Shown: piece after piece, positions 31,841 to 44,634 of the stretch
Position numbering within the stretch: position 1 is the first letter of the stretch
How the letters are laid out: every line of letters begins with the position of its first letter
Assembly (NCBI RefSeq): GCF_027579695.1
Contig: NC_083571.1
Location: forward strand, 88,276,888-88,340,887
Direction of reading: 5' to 3'
DNA: 64,000 nt
Origin: Neoarius graeffei
Taxonomy: Eukaryota; Chordata; Actinopteri; Siluriformes; Ariidae
Position numbers and translations under genes: made by a program
The notes under the pieces: model-generated
Database searches by the model: none
What the model was told of the DNA's origin: nothing
Seen by the model: only the letters and a program-made list of their open reading frames with translations

Positions 31841-33381
31841 TACAACCCCAATTCCAAAAAAGTTGGGATGCTGTGTAAACTGTAAATAAAAACAGAATGC
31901 AATAATTTGCAAATCATGGAAAGCCTATATGTCATTGAAAATAGTACAAAGACAACATATCAGATGTTGAAACTGAGAAATTTTATTGTTTTTTGAAAAA
32001 TATATTCTCATTTTGAATTTGATGTCAGCATCACATTTAAAAAAAATTGGGACAGGGGCATGTTTACCACTGTGTTGCATCACCTTTACTTTTAACAATA
32101 CTCTGTAAATGTTTGGGAACTGAGGAGACTAATTGCTGTAGTTTTGAAAGAGAAATGTTGTCACATTCTTGCCTGATATACAATTTCAGTTGCTCAACAC
32201 TTTGGGGTCTGCTTTGTTGTATTTTGCACTTCATAATGCGCCAAATGTTTTAAATGCAAGACAGGTCTGGACTGCAGGCAGGCCAGTTTAGCACCCAGAC
32301 TCTTTTACTACAGATCTATGCAGTTTTAATATGTGCAGAAAGTGGTTTGGCATTGTCTTGCTGAAAGAAGGAAGGCCTTCCCTGAAAAAGATTTTGTCTG
32401 GATGGCAGCATATTGCTCTGAAACATGTATATATCATTCAGCATTAATGATGCCTTCCCAGATGTAAAAGCTACCCATGTCATGTGCACTAATGTACCCT
32501 CATACCATAACAGATGCTGACTTTGGAACTGTGTACTGATAACAAGTCGGATGGTCCCTCTCCTCTTTAGCCTGGAGGAAGTGGTGTCCATAATTTCTAA
32601 AAAAAATTTCTACTTTTGATTTGTCAGACCCCAGGACAGTTTTCCACTTCGCCTCAGTCCATCGTACAAGAGCTCGGACCCAGAGAAGGTGGTGGTGTTT
32701 CTGAATATTGTTTTTATCTGGGTTTAATTTGCATTTCTGGATGCAGTAATGAATTGTTTTCACAGACGATGGTTTTCTGAAGTGTTCCTGAGCCCATACA
32801 GTGATTTCCACTACAGACACGTGTCTGCTTTTAATGCAGTGTCTCCTGAGGGCCTGAAGATCACAGGCATCCAATGTCAGTTTTCAGCCAGATTCTCTGA
32901 ATCTTTTAAAGATATTATCTACCATAGATGACATGATCCCCAAATTCTTTGCAATTTTACATTGAGGAACATTATTCTTAAATTGTTGCACTGTTTGCCC
33001 ATGCAGTCTTTCACAGAGTGGTGAACCCCTCCCCATCTTTACTTCTGAGAGACTCCGCCTCTCTGGGATGCTCTTTTTATACCCAGTCATGTTACTGACC
33101 TGTTGCCAATTAACCAAATTAGACTTTTTTTTTAGCATTACACAAGTTTATCAGTCTTTTGTTGCCCCTGTCTCAACTTTTTTGAAATGTGTTGCTGACA
33201 TGAAATTCAAAATGAGCATATATTTTTCAAAAAACAATAAATTTCTCAGTTTCAACATTTGATATGTTTTCTTTGTACTATTTTCAATGAAATATAGGGC
33301 TTCTATGATTTGCAAATCTTCACATTCTGTTTTTATTTATGTTTTACACAATGTCCCAACTTTTTTGGAATTGGGGTTGTA
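31841..33381 (-). mobile_element. Tc1/mariner relic (copy B)
   Basis: Ends TACAACCCCAATTCC and its complement lie on TA. It is related to copies A and C but more diverged. Confidence 0.88.
32316..33138 (-). pseudogene. Tc1 transposase (copy B), multiply broken
   Basis: Fragments in three frames: MGRGSPLCERLHGQTVQQF with QCKIAKNLG and IFKRFRESG; then LQALRRHCIKSRHVS and VLGSDKSKVEIF; then CLFQ-like FQQDNAKP. The first catalytic Asp is in GSDKS. Frameshifts separate the parts and the C-terminus is worn. Confidence 0.8.
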
Positions 33382-33785
33382 CAAGAACTTAGAGCAGCAA
33401 ATAATATCTGCATGAGTTCTGTAAAAATGCATGTCTGAATGAATGTGTGAAATTGACTGATACAATCGGGATAGTCCAGTGTGAATCGTGGCCTCTATAT
33501 GAAATACTGTGTCATGGTGTCTGGACAGAGTTGCATCTTCACTGGATGAAGAATAATAACTCTTTTATAGGTATAAATATAATGTTCACTTAAAATGACC
33601 ATGTGCCAGTAGGCACAGTGAATGAGATTGCACTCCACAAGAGCTGTCAGTGTCTTAAAGCTACACACAAGAAAAGTCAACATGTTTGTCAAGTGCCCAA
33701 ACGACTTGCTGTCTGAACACACTTTCTTAATATAGCCTACAAACACAGAAAACAAATGTTTTGGAGAAAAATGTTATGAATGTTG
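33382..33785. other. Unassigned intergenic interval
   Basis: No recognised gene or repeat ends. An 86-residue minus-strand frame has no recognisable domain. Confidence 0.35.
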
Positions 33786-33796
33786 TGAGAAATATC

Positions 33797-34169
33797 TCAT
33801 CTCATTATCTCTAGCCGCTTTATCCTGTTCTACAGGGTCGCAGGCAAGCTGGAGCCTATCCCAGCTGACTACGGGCGAAAGGCGGGGTACACCCTGGACA
33901 AGTCGCCAGGTCATCACAGGGCTGACACATAGACACAGACAATCATTCACACTCACATTCACACCTACGGTCAATTTAGAGTCAACAGTTAACCTAACCT
34001 GCATGTCTTTGGACTGTGGGGGAAACCGGAGCACCCGGAGGAAACCCACGCGGACACGGGGAGAACATGAAAACTCCGCACAGAAAGGCCCTCGCCGGCC
34101 ACAGGGCTCAAACCCAGACCTTCTTGCTGTGAGGCGACAGTGCTAACCACTACACCACCGTGTCGGCCC
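33797..34169 (-). mobile_element. tRNA-derived SINE (copy 14)
   Basis: Target duplication TGAGAAATATC at 33786-33796 and 34170-34180. Confidence 0.95.
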
Positions 34170-34498
34170 TGAGAAATATCTATTTTTTTTAATTATTTCT
34201 TTTAGGAACTGTATAATGAACCAAACAAACACCTAAATAAATAAATAAATAAATAAATGGTGGCACGGTGGTGTAGTGGTTAGCACTGTTGCCTCACAGC
34301 AAGAAGGTTCTGGGTTCAAGCCCAGTGGCCAACGAGGGCCTTTCTGTGTGGGGTTTGCATGTTGTTCCTGTGTCTGCATAGGTTTCCTCCGGGTGCTCCG
34401 GTTTCCCCCACAGTCCAAAGACATGCAGGTTAGGCTAATTGGTGGCTCTAAATTGACTGTAGGTGTGAATGTGAGTGTGAATCGTTGCTTGTCTCTAT

Positions 34499-35201
34499 TG
34501 CCGCTTTTCCACTACCAACGCGGCTGAGTTGGGCTGAGCCGTGCCATGCTGAGTTGGGCTGAGTCGAGCTGAGTGGGGCTGTTGGAGTTGCATTTCGACT
34601 ACAACCGCGCTGAACCGTGCTGGCTGGAAGTGGGTGGACACATTGGGTGGAGTTAGCGAAAGTGGGTGGACGTCACGTGATGTCGTTAGGCGGTGCAAAC
34701 AGTGACATCAGTGATCTTTTAAGCGGTAGTCTCACGACCCAGATAGTAAACAATAAACATGGAGGACATGGAGTCGTTAGTGTTGCTGGTCTTGGTGCTG
34801 TGGCTTGTTGTCACTGACAACGCCAACAGATACCAGCAAGAGCGTATAGATGAGGCGAGGCGCATAAGGCTTCAGAAATTCTCGTAATTCGTAATTCTTC
34901 TTCTTCCGGGTTTACGGTGTTTACAGATCCCAGCGTGCTCGCGGGGCGTGTGTGGGCATGTGAGGACACTCCTCCTCACCAATCAGTGCACAGGGGAGTG
35001 TCTCCTCACGCCCCTAGCCCCACTCGGCTCGGTTTGGCTCGCTTCAGCCCCACTCCAAAACCGTGCGAGTTTTGGGTGCTGAGCAGGGCTGAAGCAAGCG
35101 GAGTCGTGCTGCTCTAAGGCAGTCGAAACGCGAGCCGTGTCGGGCTGAAGTGAGCTGAAGCGAGCTGAAGTGAGCTGAAAAAGGGTAGTGGAAAAGGGCC
35201 A
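34499..35201 (+). mobile_element. Harbinger-like non-autonomous element, copy B (703 bp)
   Basis: Ends TGCCGCTTTTCCACTAC and the complement of TGGCCCTTTTCCACTAC. The left flank is TAT and the right is GAT. It is inserted at the same SINE position as copy A but in the opposite orientation, and lacks copy A's internal duplication. Confidence 0.72.
34759..34887 (+). pseudogene. 42-codon ORF of Harbinger-like copy B
   Basis: The same product as 5874-6002 (start MEDMESLVLL, end LQKFS). Conservation of the frame between copies suggests recent common descent rather than selection. Confidence 0.4.
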
Positions 35202-35392
35202 GATGTGTCAGCCCTGTGACAATCTGGTGACTTGTCCAGGGTGTACCCTGCCTCTCACCCATAGTCAGCTGGTATAGGCTCCAGCTTGCTCGAGACACTG
35301 AACAGAATAAGCGGCTACAGATAATGGATGGATGAATGAATAAGAAAATAAATAAATGAAATATTTGCATTCTGTGTGTGGTTCTACATGTC

Positions 35393-35763
35393 CATCCATT
35401 ATCCGTAACTGCTTATCCTGTGCAGGGTCACAGGCAAGCTGGAGCCTATCCCAGCTGACGATGGATGAGAGGCGGGGTACACCCTGGACAAGTTGCCAGA
35501 TCAATGCAGGGCTGACACATGGAGACAAACAACCATTCACATTCACATTCACACCTATGGTTAATTTAGAGCCACCAAGTAGCCTAACCTGCATGTCTTT
35601 GGACTGTGGGGGAAACTGGAGCACCCGGAGGAAACCCACACAGACACGGGGAGAACATGCAAACTCCACACAGAAAGGCCCTTATCAGCTACTGGGCTCG
35701 AACCCAGAACCTTCTTGCTGTGAGGCCACAGTGCAAACCACTACACAACCATGCCGCCCCTCC
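35393..35763 (-). mobile_element. tRNA-derived SINE (copy 16)
   Basis: An older reversed copy with a TCCATCCATTATCC tail and flanks ACATGTC on both sides. Confidence 0.9.
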
Positions 35764-35770
35764 ACATGTC

Positions 35771-37927
35771 TAATGAATTTTTTTTTCAGTATGCTTTATC
35801 TTGGATAATATCTAAAATAACTGACAAGTCGACACATAGCCCATCTACTTTGTGATTTTGTGAATTTTATTGAGCATTGTATATGAGCAATAATGTTACT
35901 GGCATGTTTTCATGTGTTCAAACACAGACCTGAAGTCACATATAAATTAAAATAGTGTTTATTTTTTATTTTATTTTAAAAAATACATTAAATACAAATC
36001 ATATATGAACAAAACCAGTTTCCCTTCCTTCTTAAAGAAAGGCATAGCTGTGTAATATTTATTTTAGTAACATGAAAAGCTTTTTAATGAATCAAAATTC
36101 TTTCAAATGATAAAAAAAAAGTACAATTACCCGTGAATGGAGAGATCCTTAAAAGTGACTTGCGGCTATAAGTGGCCCTAACATTGCACAACAGAATGAG
36201 GAACGGCAAGTTGTGTTGTTGTTTTTTTCTTCACTGAACTTTTCATTATCTTTAATATAAGCCAAGGTGGAGCTTTAAAAGTTAGCTTCGCATTACCTTA
36301 ACCAGTGCTGATCCTTTCTACATGCATACTGGAATTTTCAGATTGTGCTGTTCCACCATCACCACCCCTGGGGCCTGCCATGCTAATAATGATATTATTC
36401 ATTATTATTTAGTATTAGTATATGTCTAATGAATTATAAATGTTATTTTATTTCTACCATTATTTATTTTCATTCATATGAATTGCCCCCTCCGAGCTAG
36501 AAAACCAGATTACGGATATATGAATGAGATAACGTAACAGATAATGTCATCATAATCAAGTTATACAGAACAGAAGATTCAAATAAAGGAGAGATGTGGC
36601 AATTGTGTAAGAAATAGCTGATATTATGACTAAGCAGAATTCTGCTTTGGGCCCCAGAAAGGTTCGAAGTGTCACTGAGCTTAACTTTAACATTCATGAT
36701 GATGATTTAGCTTAATAATTTGAAGCAAATACCTAAATACATAGCTTAAAACTTATAAACCTCACTAAAGGCTATCTTTGGATTGATTTCTTCGGTCAAA
36801 TTTAGCTTAGATCTAGCCATTTATCATCATAGAAAGACCCAAGAAACCTGAATATATCTTGTATTAGACGACTTAACCGAGGACAGAACCATCTCTTAAC
36901 TTATCGCTTTATACAATGCACTGTTGATATAATATTTAAAAACTCCTTAGTGATTATATTCCCAAAATATGTTGAGTTCTATCTATTACCTGTTGTGCAA
37001 TCAGTGAGTCACTTAATCCTCAAAAAAGAGAGAAAAGGATGAGCTTATATGCCTTTTTGTAGATAAATAACTTCAATATTTTAAGGTTCACATGCCTTTT
37101 CAGACACAAAGCTGGTCAGAAAAAACAAAACAAAACCAAAAAACAAAACCATATCTATCTATATAGAAACGACACAAGTTAAAGGAGGAAAATCAGCTTT
37201 TGTAAATTTTTTTTGTTATACTCTTCGCCCAAAATCTAGTTGTGAAATAAGAAAAGGTGTAGCACCAACATGTCTTGAGTCTTTAAGTAATTTTTTGTAT
37301 ATATTTTGTATATAAATGTACATATATTTTGTACGTTTCTTTCCTTTTTTTTTTTTTTTTTTTAGATTTTGGGAGGGTGTTGAGGGGTCAAGCTTTTGGC
37401 TGATTCTGTGCTACTGAGCTACTGGGAGTGGGGATACCTCTCCGGCACCCTCCATATTTCAAGTCTTTTCTCAGGAGGTCAGACAAAGGAAAAAAAAATA
37501 ATCCCAACATCCTTACTGTAATATAAAGACAAGCTATCCAGTAAGGATGCTGAACTAATCTGTAAGCTTTTAGTCTGGGTGAAGTCAGTGGACAGCATTT
37601 AAAGAGACAGAGCACAAAACTCTAAAAGTTATTTGTCAAATTTCAGCCCTGACGTGGTTATAGCAGTGATCTGAAGATGGAAATTAACTGCCAGTGATGG
37701 TTATCAAGCTTTGGAGTGCATACAAAGGTATGCAGTAGTAATGCTAGATATTATTGCATTTTCTTACATAATCATTGTAAGGATAATTATCGTGCAATTT
37801 GTGCAAGTATTTCACGAAATGCACAAGATGTCAAAGATACCAATCGACATTTTCAACACTGGGAGCAATAGCATGTCAAGTGCTCTGTGGTGTATTTTAG
37901 TGCATTACATATATGGTGTGTCTTGTA
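35771..37927 (-). other. AT-rich interval, possible distal igfbp3 3' UTR
   Basis: Free of recognised repeats and coding regions, unlike its surroundings. On the minus strand AATAAA (35866-35871) could be a distal polyadenylation signal. This would need the Tc1 at 37928-39522 to lie inside the 3' UTR. Inferred only. Confidence 0.3.
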
Positions 37928-39522
37928 TACAGTGTAGCGCAAAAGTATTCATCCCCCTTGGTGTTTCATCTGTTTCGTCACATTACAAGCTGGAATTAAA
38001 ATGGATTTTTTTGGGGGTTAGCACCATTTGATTTACACAACATGCCTACCACTTTAAAGGGGAACATTGTTGTTTTATTGTGACACAAACAATAATTAAG
38101 AAGAAAAAAACAGAAATCTGGAGTGTGCATAGGTATTCACCCCCCAAAGTCAATACTTTGTAGAGCCACCTTTTGCTGCAATTACAGCTGCAAGTCTCTT
38201 GGGGTATGTCTCTATTAGCTTAGCACATCTAGCCATTGGGATTTTTGCCCATTCCTTAAGGCAACACTGCTCCAACTTCTTCAAGTTAGATGGGTTGTGT
38301 TGGTGTACAGCAATCTTCAAGTTATGCCACAGATTCTCAATTGGATTGAGGTTTGGGCTTTGACTAGGTAATTCCAAGACATTTAAATGTTTCCCTTTAA
38401 ACCATTTCAGTGTAGCTTTAACAGGATGTTTAGGGTCCTGCTGGAACGTGAACCTTCATCCCAGTCTCAAACCTCTGGCCAACTCAACCAGGTTTTCCTC
38501 CAGATTTGCCCTGTATTTAGTGCCATCCATCTTTCCTTCAGTCCTGACCAGCTTTCCTGTCCCTGCAGATGAAAAACATCCCCACAGCATCCACCACCAT
38601 GCTTCACTGTAGGAATGGTGTTCTCAGGGTGTTGGGTTTGCGCCACACATGGCATTTCCCCATGATGGCCAAAAAGTTCAATTTTAGTCTCATTTGACCA
38701 GAGAATCTTCTTCCCTGTGTTTTGTGAGTCTGCCACATGCTGTTGGACAAACTCCAAATGTGTTTTCTTAAGCAATTACTTTTTTCTGGCCACTCTTCCA
38801 TAAAGCCCCACTCTGTGGAGTGTACGGCTTAAAGTGGTCCTATGGACAGATACTCCCATCTCCGCTTTAGATCTCTGTAGCTCCTTCAGTGTTATCTTTG
38901 GTGTCTTTGTTGCATCTCTGATTAATGCTCTCCTTGCCTGATCTGTGAGTTTTGGTGGGCGGCCTTCTCTTGTCAGGTTTGTAGTGGTGCCATGTTCTTT
39001 CCATTTTGCTATAATGGATTTAATGGTGCACCGTGGGATATTCAAAGTTTGGGATATTTTTTATAACCCAGCCCTGATCTATACTTCTCCACAACTTTGT
39101 CTCTGACCTGTTTGGAGGCTCCTTGGTTTTCATGTTGTTTGCTTAGTAGTGTTGCAGAGTCAGGGTCCTTCCAGAACAGGTTGTTTTATACAGACATCAT
39201 GTGACATTTTGATTGCACACAGGTGGATCTTAATCAGCTAATTATGTGACTGATAAAGTGAATTGGTTGGACCAGCTCTTATTTAGTTTCATATGAATGG
39301 GGGTGAATACCTATGCACACTCCAGGTTTTTTTTAATCTTAATTATTGTTTGTGTCACAGTAAAGGAACAATTTTCCCCTTTAAAGTGGTAGGCATGTTG
39401 TGTAAATCAAATGGTGCCAATCCTCCAAAATCCATTTTAATTCCAGCTTGTAATGCAACAAAACAAGACAAACACCAAGGGGGATGAATACTTTTGCATT
39501 TGGAATTATGCTGCATGCTGTA
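37928..39522 (-). mobile_element. Tc1 element (copy F)
   Basis: The left end TACAGTGTAGCGCAAAAGTA and an inverted partner near 39480-39522 (GGGATGAATACTTTTGCA) flank transposase fragments. The right terminus is worn. Confidence 0.85.
38150..39045 (-). pseudogene. Tc1 transposase (copy F), broken
   Basis: The N-terminal piece has TIKSIIAKWKEHGTTTNL, EGRPPKLTD and a basic linker. The middle piece has KKILWSNETKIELFG (Asp replaced by Asn) and NTIPTVKHGGG. The last piece has SPNLNPIENLWHNLK and ends GGSTKY. At least two frameshifts and a deletion of the second Asp region make it inactive. Confidence 0.85.
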
Positions 39523-40448
39523 ACTTTGATAAATCAGTTACTCTGTCTTCCTTCCAGCTGAACAAAACAGCTGGGAGGAAAACAGGTATCAGAAAGTCAT
39601 GTAGTTATTCTCCTACATGGTTAACCTGGGTCTAAATCAGCAAGTGATCACACAAGCATATGCAGTGAATAAAAGAAAATAACTACAATTAAAAACAAAA
39701 AAAAAAAGCAAAACAAAACAACAACCCATACTGAAATGACTTTTTGAAAAAGCCCTTCAGTGTGATGAACAGGTCTTATAATAGTATAAATTTAAACACT
39801 TCCATAATGCTCTTAGACATGTTGTGAGAAATGGCCACTGTAATAGACTGGGGTAGTTGTTCAGTGAGGGACCAAAGTGCATCAAGTGCTTGTGCTTCAG
39901 ATGGAGCCAATGGCAAGAGCAGGCCAACACTACTGAGCATGCCCATTTCGAGCAGTCCTGCACCAAAAGGGCAGAGACAGGACGTGATGCTACAAGAGAG
40001 ACAGTGATAGTCATGGCAGTGATTTACTCAAGGCGCTTCAGTTCACCAGAAAAGAGAAAGGGCCAGCTATGCAGTTTCAGCCAAACCCATATGCTGAAGA
40101 AACGTCACACATAACCAAAAGGTAATGAAGCGCAAAGGGTAATTTAGACATTTCTTTTGTTAGTGTAATCCAAATGGTGCCCTCACTGGGCTATAATAAA
40201 AAACAGAATAGCGCAGATCTTCCCCTCCCTCCCACCCACCCACCCTCCCTGCCCCCTCTCTCGACTCGACTCCCCTGATGTGTGAAAGTGACCTGATGAG
40301 TCCCTGCTCCGGTGCATAGGTGGGGTACTCAGAAATATGGCACCGCCTTTAAAAAAATCTCCCTTTTCACCCATTTCATTGTAGATTCATACCATTCAGA
40401 GGGGCTCTTCCTCCCTCTCCCATTTTCCTCCAGTCTCTCCTGCATTTC
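39523..40448 (-). other. igfbp3: igfbp3 proximal 3' UTR region
   Basis: Directly downstream of the igfbp3 stop codon on the minus strand. It contains a purine-rich stretch (complement of CCCTCCCTCCC-like sequence at 40220-40260). No other gene is evident. The UTR end is not determined. Confidence 0.45.
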
Positions 40449-40574
40449 TCATTTAGTTTCCTGGTTGGAACAGTGGACCTGGCTTTGTTCTTTGGCCTCG
40501 TAGCCTGGTAGAGGCTGTCCGTACTTGTCCACACACCAACACTGACCGCGTTTATGGCCTTTGGATGGACGACA
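40449..40574 (-). CDS. igfbp3: igfbp3 exon 4 (coding part)
   Basis: Residues 262-302: [20 protein letters not shown] to NQETK, then TGA. The acceptor is CCCTACAG. Confidence 0.95.
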   Translation of the reverse strand, partial: CRPSKGHKRGQCWCVDKYGQPLPGYEAKEQSQVHCSNQETK

Positions 40575-43500
40575 CTGTAGGGAGACAGAAAGGGAGGGGA
40601 GAAATTGGTGAGAGTATTATGTTAGAGACATGTATATGTAAAGAAAACAGCAGGGCAAAAAACACATTTCTCCCAGCAGATCTCACCCAGGTGACAGAGA
40701 GTAACACCAACACTACAAACTAGAGTGAGAGAGACGGTAAGACTGAGACGGAGAGTAAGACAGGGAAAGACTAATAATGCAATTCAAATAACAGTAATCA
40801 TATTGGAATATGAAAATCGATTTAGATGTTTATGATTAATTAAAGTAAATTTTCTCTCTTTATGATTTTTGTATGACAGTATGGAAACACTGAGAAAACA
40901 AACTTTTTCACTATTTTTCATCCTCTCTCTGTCATTTTGGCTGTGAGTCAAACATGAGGCAAATCAAATATCACATCTAAAGGAAGAATGTGTTTCTGCC
41001 ATTGGCTCAGTGTGTATACGTGTGTGTATATACAGTAGCAGTCAAAAGTTTGGACACACCTACTCACTCATTCATAGATTTTTTTTAATGTATTTTGACT
41101 TTTCTACATTGTAGAACAATACTGAAGACATCAAAACTATGAAATAACATATGGAACATATCTGGAATTATGGGGTAAAAAAAAAGACAAGTCGCCATTG
41201 TTTACCTTGATGACACTTTACACACTATCGGTATTACCTTAACCAGCTTCATGAGGTAGCCATGTGGAATGCTTTTTCATTAACAGGTGTGCCTCATTCA
41301 TCAAAAGTTAATTAGTGCCATTTCTTGCCTTCTTAATGCATTTGAGACCAAACATTAAATAGTAAATAATAAAAAAAACAGTAAATAGCCCTATTCCACC
41401 AACGGTAGTCTTCTTCTTCTGGCTGCTCCTGTTTGTTTGGGGTTGCCACAGTGGATCTCATCTCATCTCATTATCTCTAGCCACTTTATCCTGTTCTACA
41501 GAGTCGCAGGCAAGCTGGAGCCTATCCCAGCTGACTACAGGTGAAAGGCAGGGTACACCCTGGACAAGTCGCCAGATCATCACAGGGCTGATACATAGAC
41601 AACCATTCACACCTACGGTCAATTTAGAGTCACCAGTTAACCTAACCTGCATGTCTTTGGACTGTGGGGGAAACCGGAGCACCCGGAGGAAACCCATGTG
41701 GACACGGGGAGAACATGCAAACTCCGCACAGAAAGGCCCTCGCTGGCCATGGGGCTCGAACCCAGACTCTCTTGCTGTGAGGCGACAGCGCTAACCACTA
41801 CACCACCGTGCCGCCCCACAGTGGATCTGCTACACAAATTAGATTTGGCTTAGGTTTTTATACTGGATGCCCTTCCTGATGCAACCCTCCCCAATCTATC
41901 CAGGCTTGGGACTGGCACTAAGTATGCACTCTCTTGTACAAGCCCAATGGCTGGGTATTTTACCTAATCTGCATGTCTTTGAACTGTGGGGGAAACCAGA
42001 GAACCCAGAAGAAACTGACACAGAAATGGGAAGAACATGCAAACTCCACTGTGACGGAGTGCCCATCACTACAGTTGAGTATGTGCTCTGACTGGCATCC
42101 TAACGAGCCTAGCTCTTTGGTGTTGTGGTCAGGGTGAAGGTTTGGCACCCTGTAGGGTTCAAGGCATGATAAGGTGACTGTTCTCTTGCTTTGCTACAGA
42201 TGGTGTCAGAAGTGGGATGGCTTGCCATGAGGCCATCGGAGGTATGCCCTGTGTGTGAGCTCTATGACGGATCCGCAGGATAGGTGGCCCCTGTGTGAGG
42301 GACCCCAGAGATGGGTGAAGCATGAGTGTGTGGGGCATCCTGGTATGGGAGAAGTATGGCTGGGGGATGCATGAGGGACGCCTGTGTGCATGAAACGCGT
42401 GGGTGTGCCTCCTGAAGGGGAGGGCAGTGTGATGGAGTGCCTGTCACTACAGTTGAGTATGACCGCCATACCAATGAGCCTGGCTCTTTGGCGTTGTGGT
42501 CAGGGTGCAGGTTTGGCACCCTGCAGACCTGGGTTCAAAGCAGGATAAGGTAATTATTCTCTTGCTTTGCTACAGATGGTGTCAGAAGTGAGATGGCTTA
42601 CTGTGAGGCCATCAGAGGTGTGCCATATGAAGGATCCCCAGGATAGGTGGCCCCTATGTGAGGGGCCCCAGAGATGGGTGAAGCATGAGTGTATGGGTAT
42701 GGGAGAAGTATGGCTGAGGGATGCATGAAGTGCATGGGTGTGCCTCCTGAAGGGGAGGGCAGTGTGACGGAGTGCCTGTCACTACAGTTGAGCATGTGCT
42801 CTGACTGCCATATCAACGAGCCTGGCTCTTTGGTGTTGTGGTCAGGGTGCAGGTTTGGCACACTATAGACTATAATCTTTAAAAAAAAAAAAATTTAAAA
42901 ACCACAGCTGTTCAAGGCGGTGGCACGGTGGTGTAGTGGTTAGCGCTGTCGCCTCACAGCAAGAAGGTCCTGGGTTCGAGCCCCGGGGCCGGCGAGGGCC
43001 TTTCTGTGCGGAGTTTGCATGTTCTCCCCGTGTCCGCGTGGGTTTCCTCCGGGTGCTCCGGTTTCCCCCACAGTCCAAAGACATGCAGGTTAGGTTAACT
43101 GGTGACTCTAAATTGACCGTAGGTGTGAATGTGAGTGTGAATGGTTGTCTGTGTCTATGTGTCAGCCCTGTGATGACCTGGTGACTTGTCCAGGGTGTAC
43201 CCCGCCTTTCGCCCATAGTCAGCTGGGATAGGCTCCAGCTTGCCTGCGACCCTGTAGAAGGATAAAGCGGCTAGAGATAATGAGATGAGATGAGATGAGC
43301 TGTTCAAGGCAGTATAAGGTGACTGTTCTCTTGCTTCGCTACATCCACACAGAAAGTCCCCTGTTGGCTGTGAGGTTCAAACCTAGAACCTTCTTGATGC
43401 GAGGAGACAGTGCTAACCACTACACCACCATGCTGCCCAATTCCACAACTGTAGTAATCCATATTATGTCAAGAATGGCTCAACTAAGTAGAGAAACGAG

Positions 43501-44599
43501 ATCCATCATTACTTTAATACATGACATGTCTTTTAATGAATAAAAATAAAGAAAACCATTGACTCAAGGCCTCTGCATGCTCGTGCGACAAGGCTTTCGC
43601 AGATAGCTTTTCGCAGACAGTTGTAATTTATTGTTGAGCGGGGATAATAGGCGTGCGCGATGTTATTCACCGGCACAACGCAAGGGGGCGCGAAGTCGCT
43701 AGGAGTGGTTGGTGGGTGTGGTTAGTGGAGTGTTTATCCTCCGGTTACTTATAATGACTAGAACTTTTTTTTTTTATAATGACTAGAACTGGAGTCGTAT
43801 AGATGTACGTACTTCCTCGATCAACCGCTCTTCGTGCTGCTCCATCTTCGCTCGTATTTTTAAAAATGCCGGTCGTGAAAACAAACCAAACCGGGAAAGT
43901 AGGGAAGCGGAAGTGCATGTACAGCGGATGTAGAGTGGACCAATCAGAGCCCTCTTGTCTGCGAGGCTTCTGCGGTGGTCACAATTTTTGGGAGGTGCGC
44001 GCAGAGCGTCTGCGAAGGTGGGGGGGCTACGCAGACACTGTCTGCGATGCTCTCTGCGAGGACTGGGTTGTCAGCATAAATTGGCCTTTAGAAGGCATGT
44101 AAAAACTTTTGCCTGGTACTGTAGGTGTATGTGTGTGTTTGACTCAGCTACATTTGTCTATTTGCATGTGTTGCATTGATTCTTAGGCCATGTGGAAATA
44201 CGACAAGCTACTCCAGGCCAGCATGACCTCATTGGAAACTGCAGCAATGCTACTGGAGATGTAAACAAAATTTTAACTATTACTTTACCTGTTAAGAATT
44301 ATTTCATAAGAAATGCTGAATGACGTTGATTAATTGCAATGAGAATAGAAAACTTATCATCTTACATCTGCAACAAGAAACGTACTTCCTTAAAAGCAGG
44401 ATCCTTTCATTAATTTACCATTTTACTGCCTTCTATGGCACATGTGTCAGGAATTTTGAAAATGATGCATGACAATATATGTGGTAAGTAAGGAATAAAA
44501 CACAATGGGGTGATGTGTTACCATCGTCCGGAAGCACAATAACAGCACATCCCAAAGTGTTTTGTCCTTCACCAGCCTCTCTTTTTTTCTCTCTCCTGG

Positions 44600-44634
<35 letters not shown>

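Larger units (their letters stand above)
34259..35331 (+). mobile_element. tRNA-derived SINE (copy 15), split by a Harbinger-like element
   Basis: A more diverged copy (GCACTGTTGCC, GGTTCAAGCCC). The head half is 34259-34498 and the tail half 35202-35331, ending in GGATGGATGAATGAA. Confidence 0.88.
41967..43438 (-). mobile_element. Old SINE that hosts the TRIM-like array
   Basis: The SINE runs 41967-42049, is interrupted by the LTR array, and continues 43344-43438 (CACACAGAAAG to CACTACACCACCATGCTGCC). Confidence 0.75.

Noticed and set aside
39857-40114. 85-residue + strand frame downstream of igfbp3
   Set aside because: It is antisense to the likely igfbp3 3' UTR and shows no family features.
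43803-44102. 99-residue frame with several Cys
   Set aside because: It runs through a TCTGCGA-repeat stretch and has no recognisable domain or splice partner.
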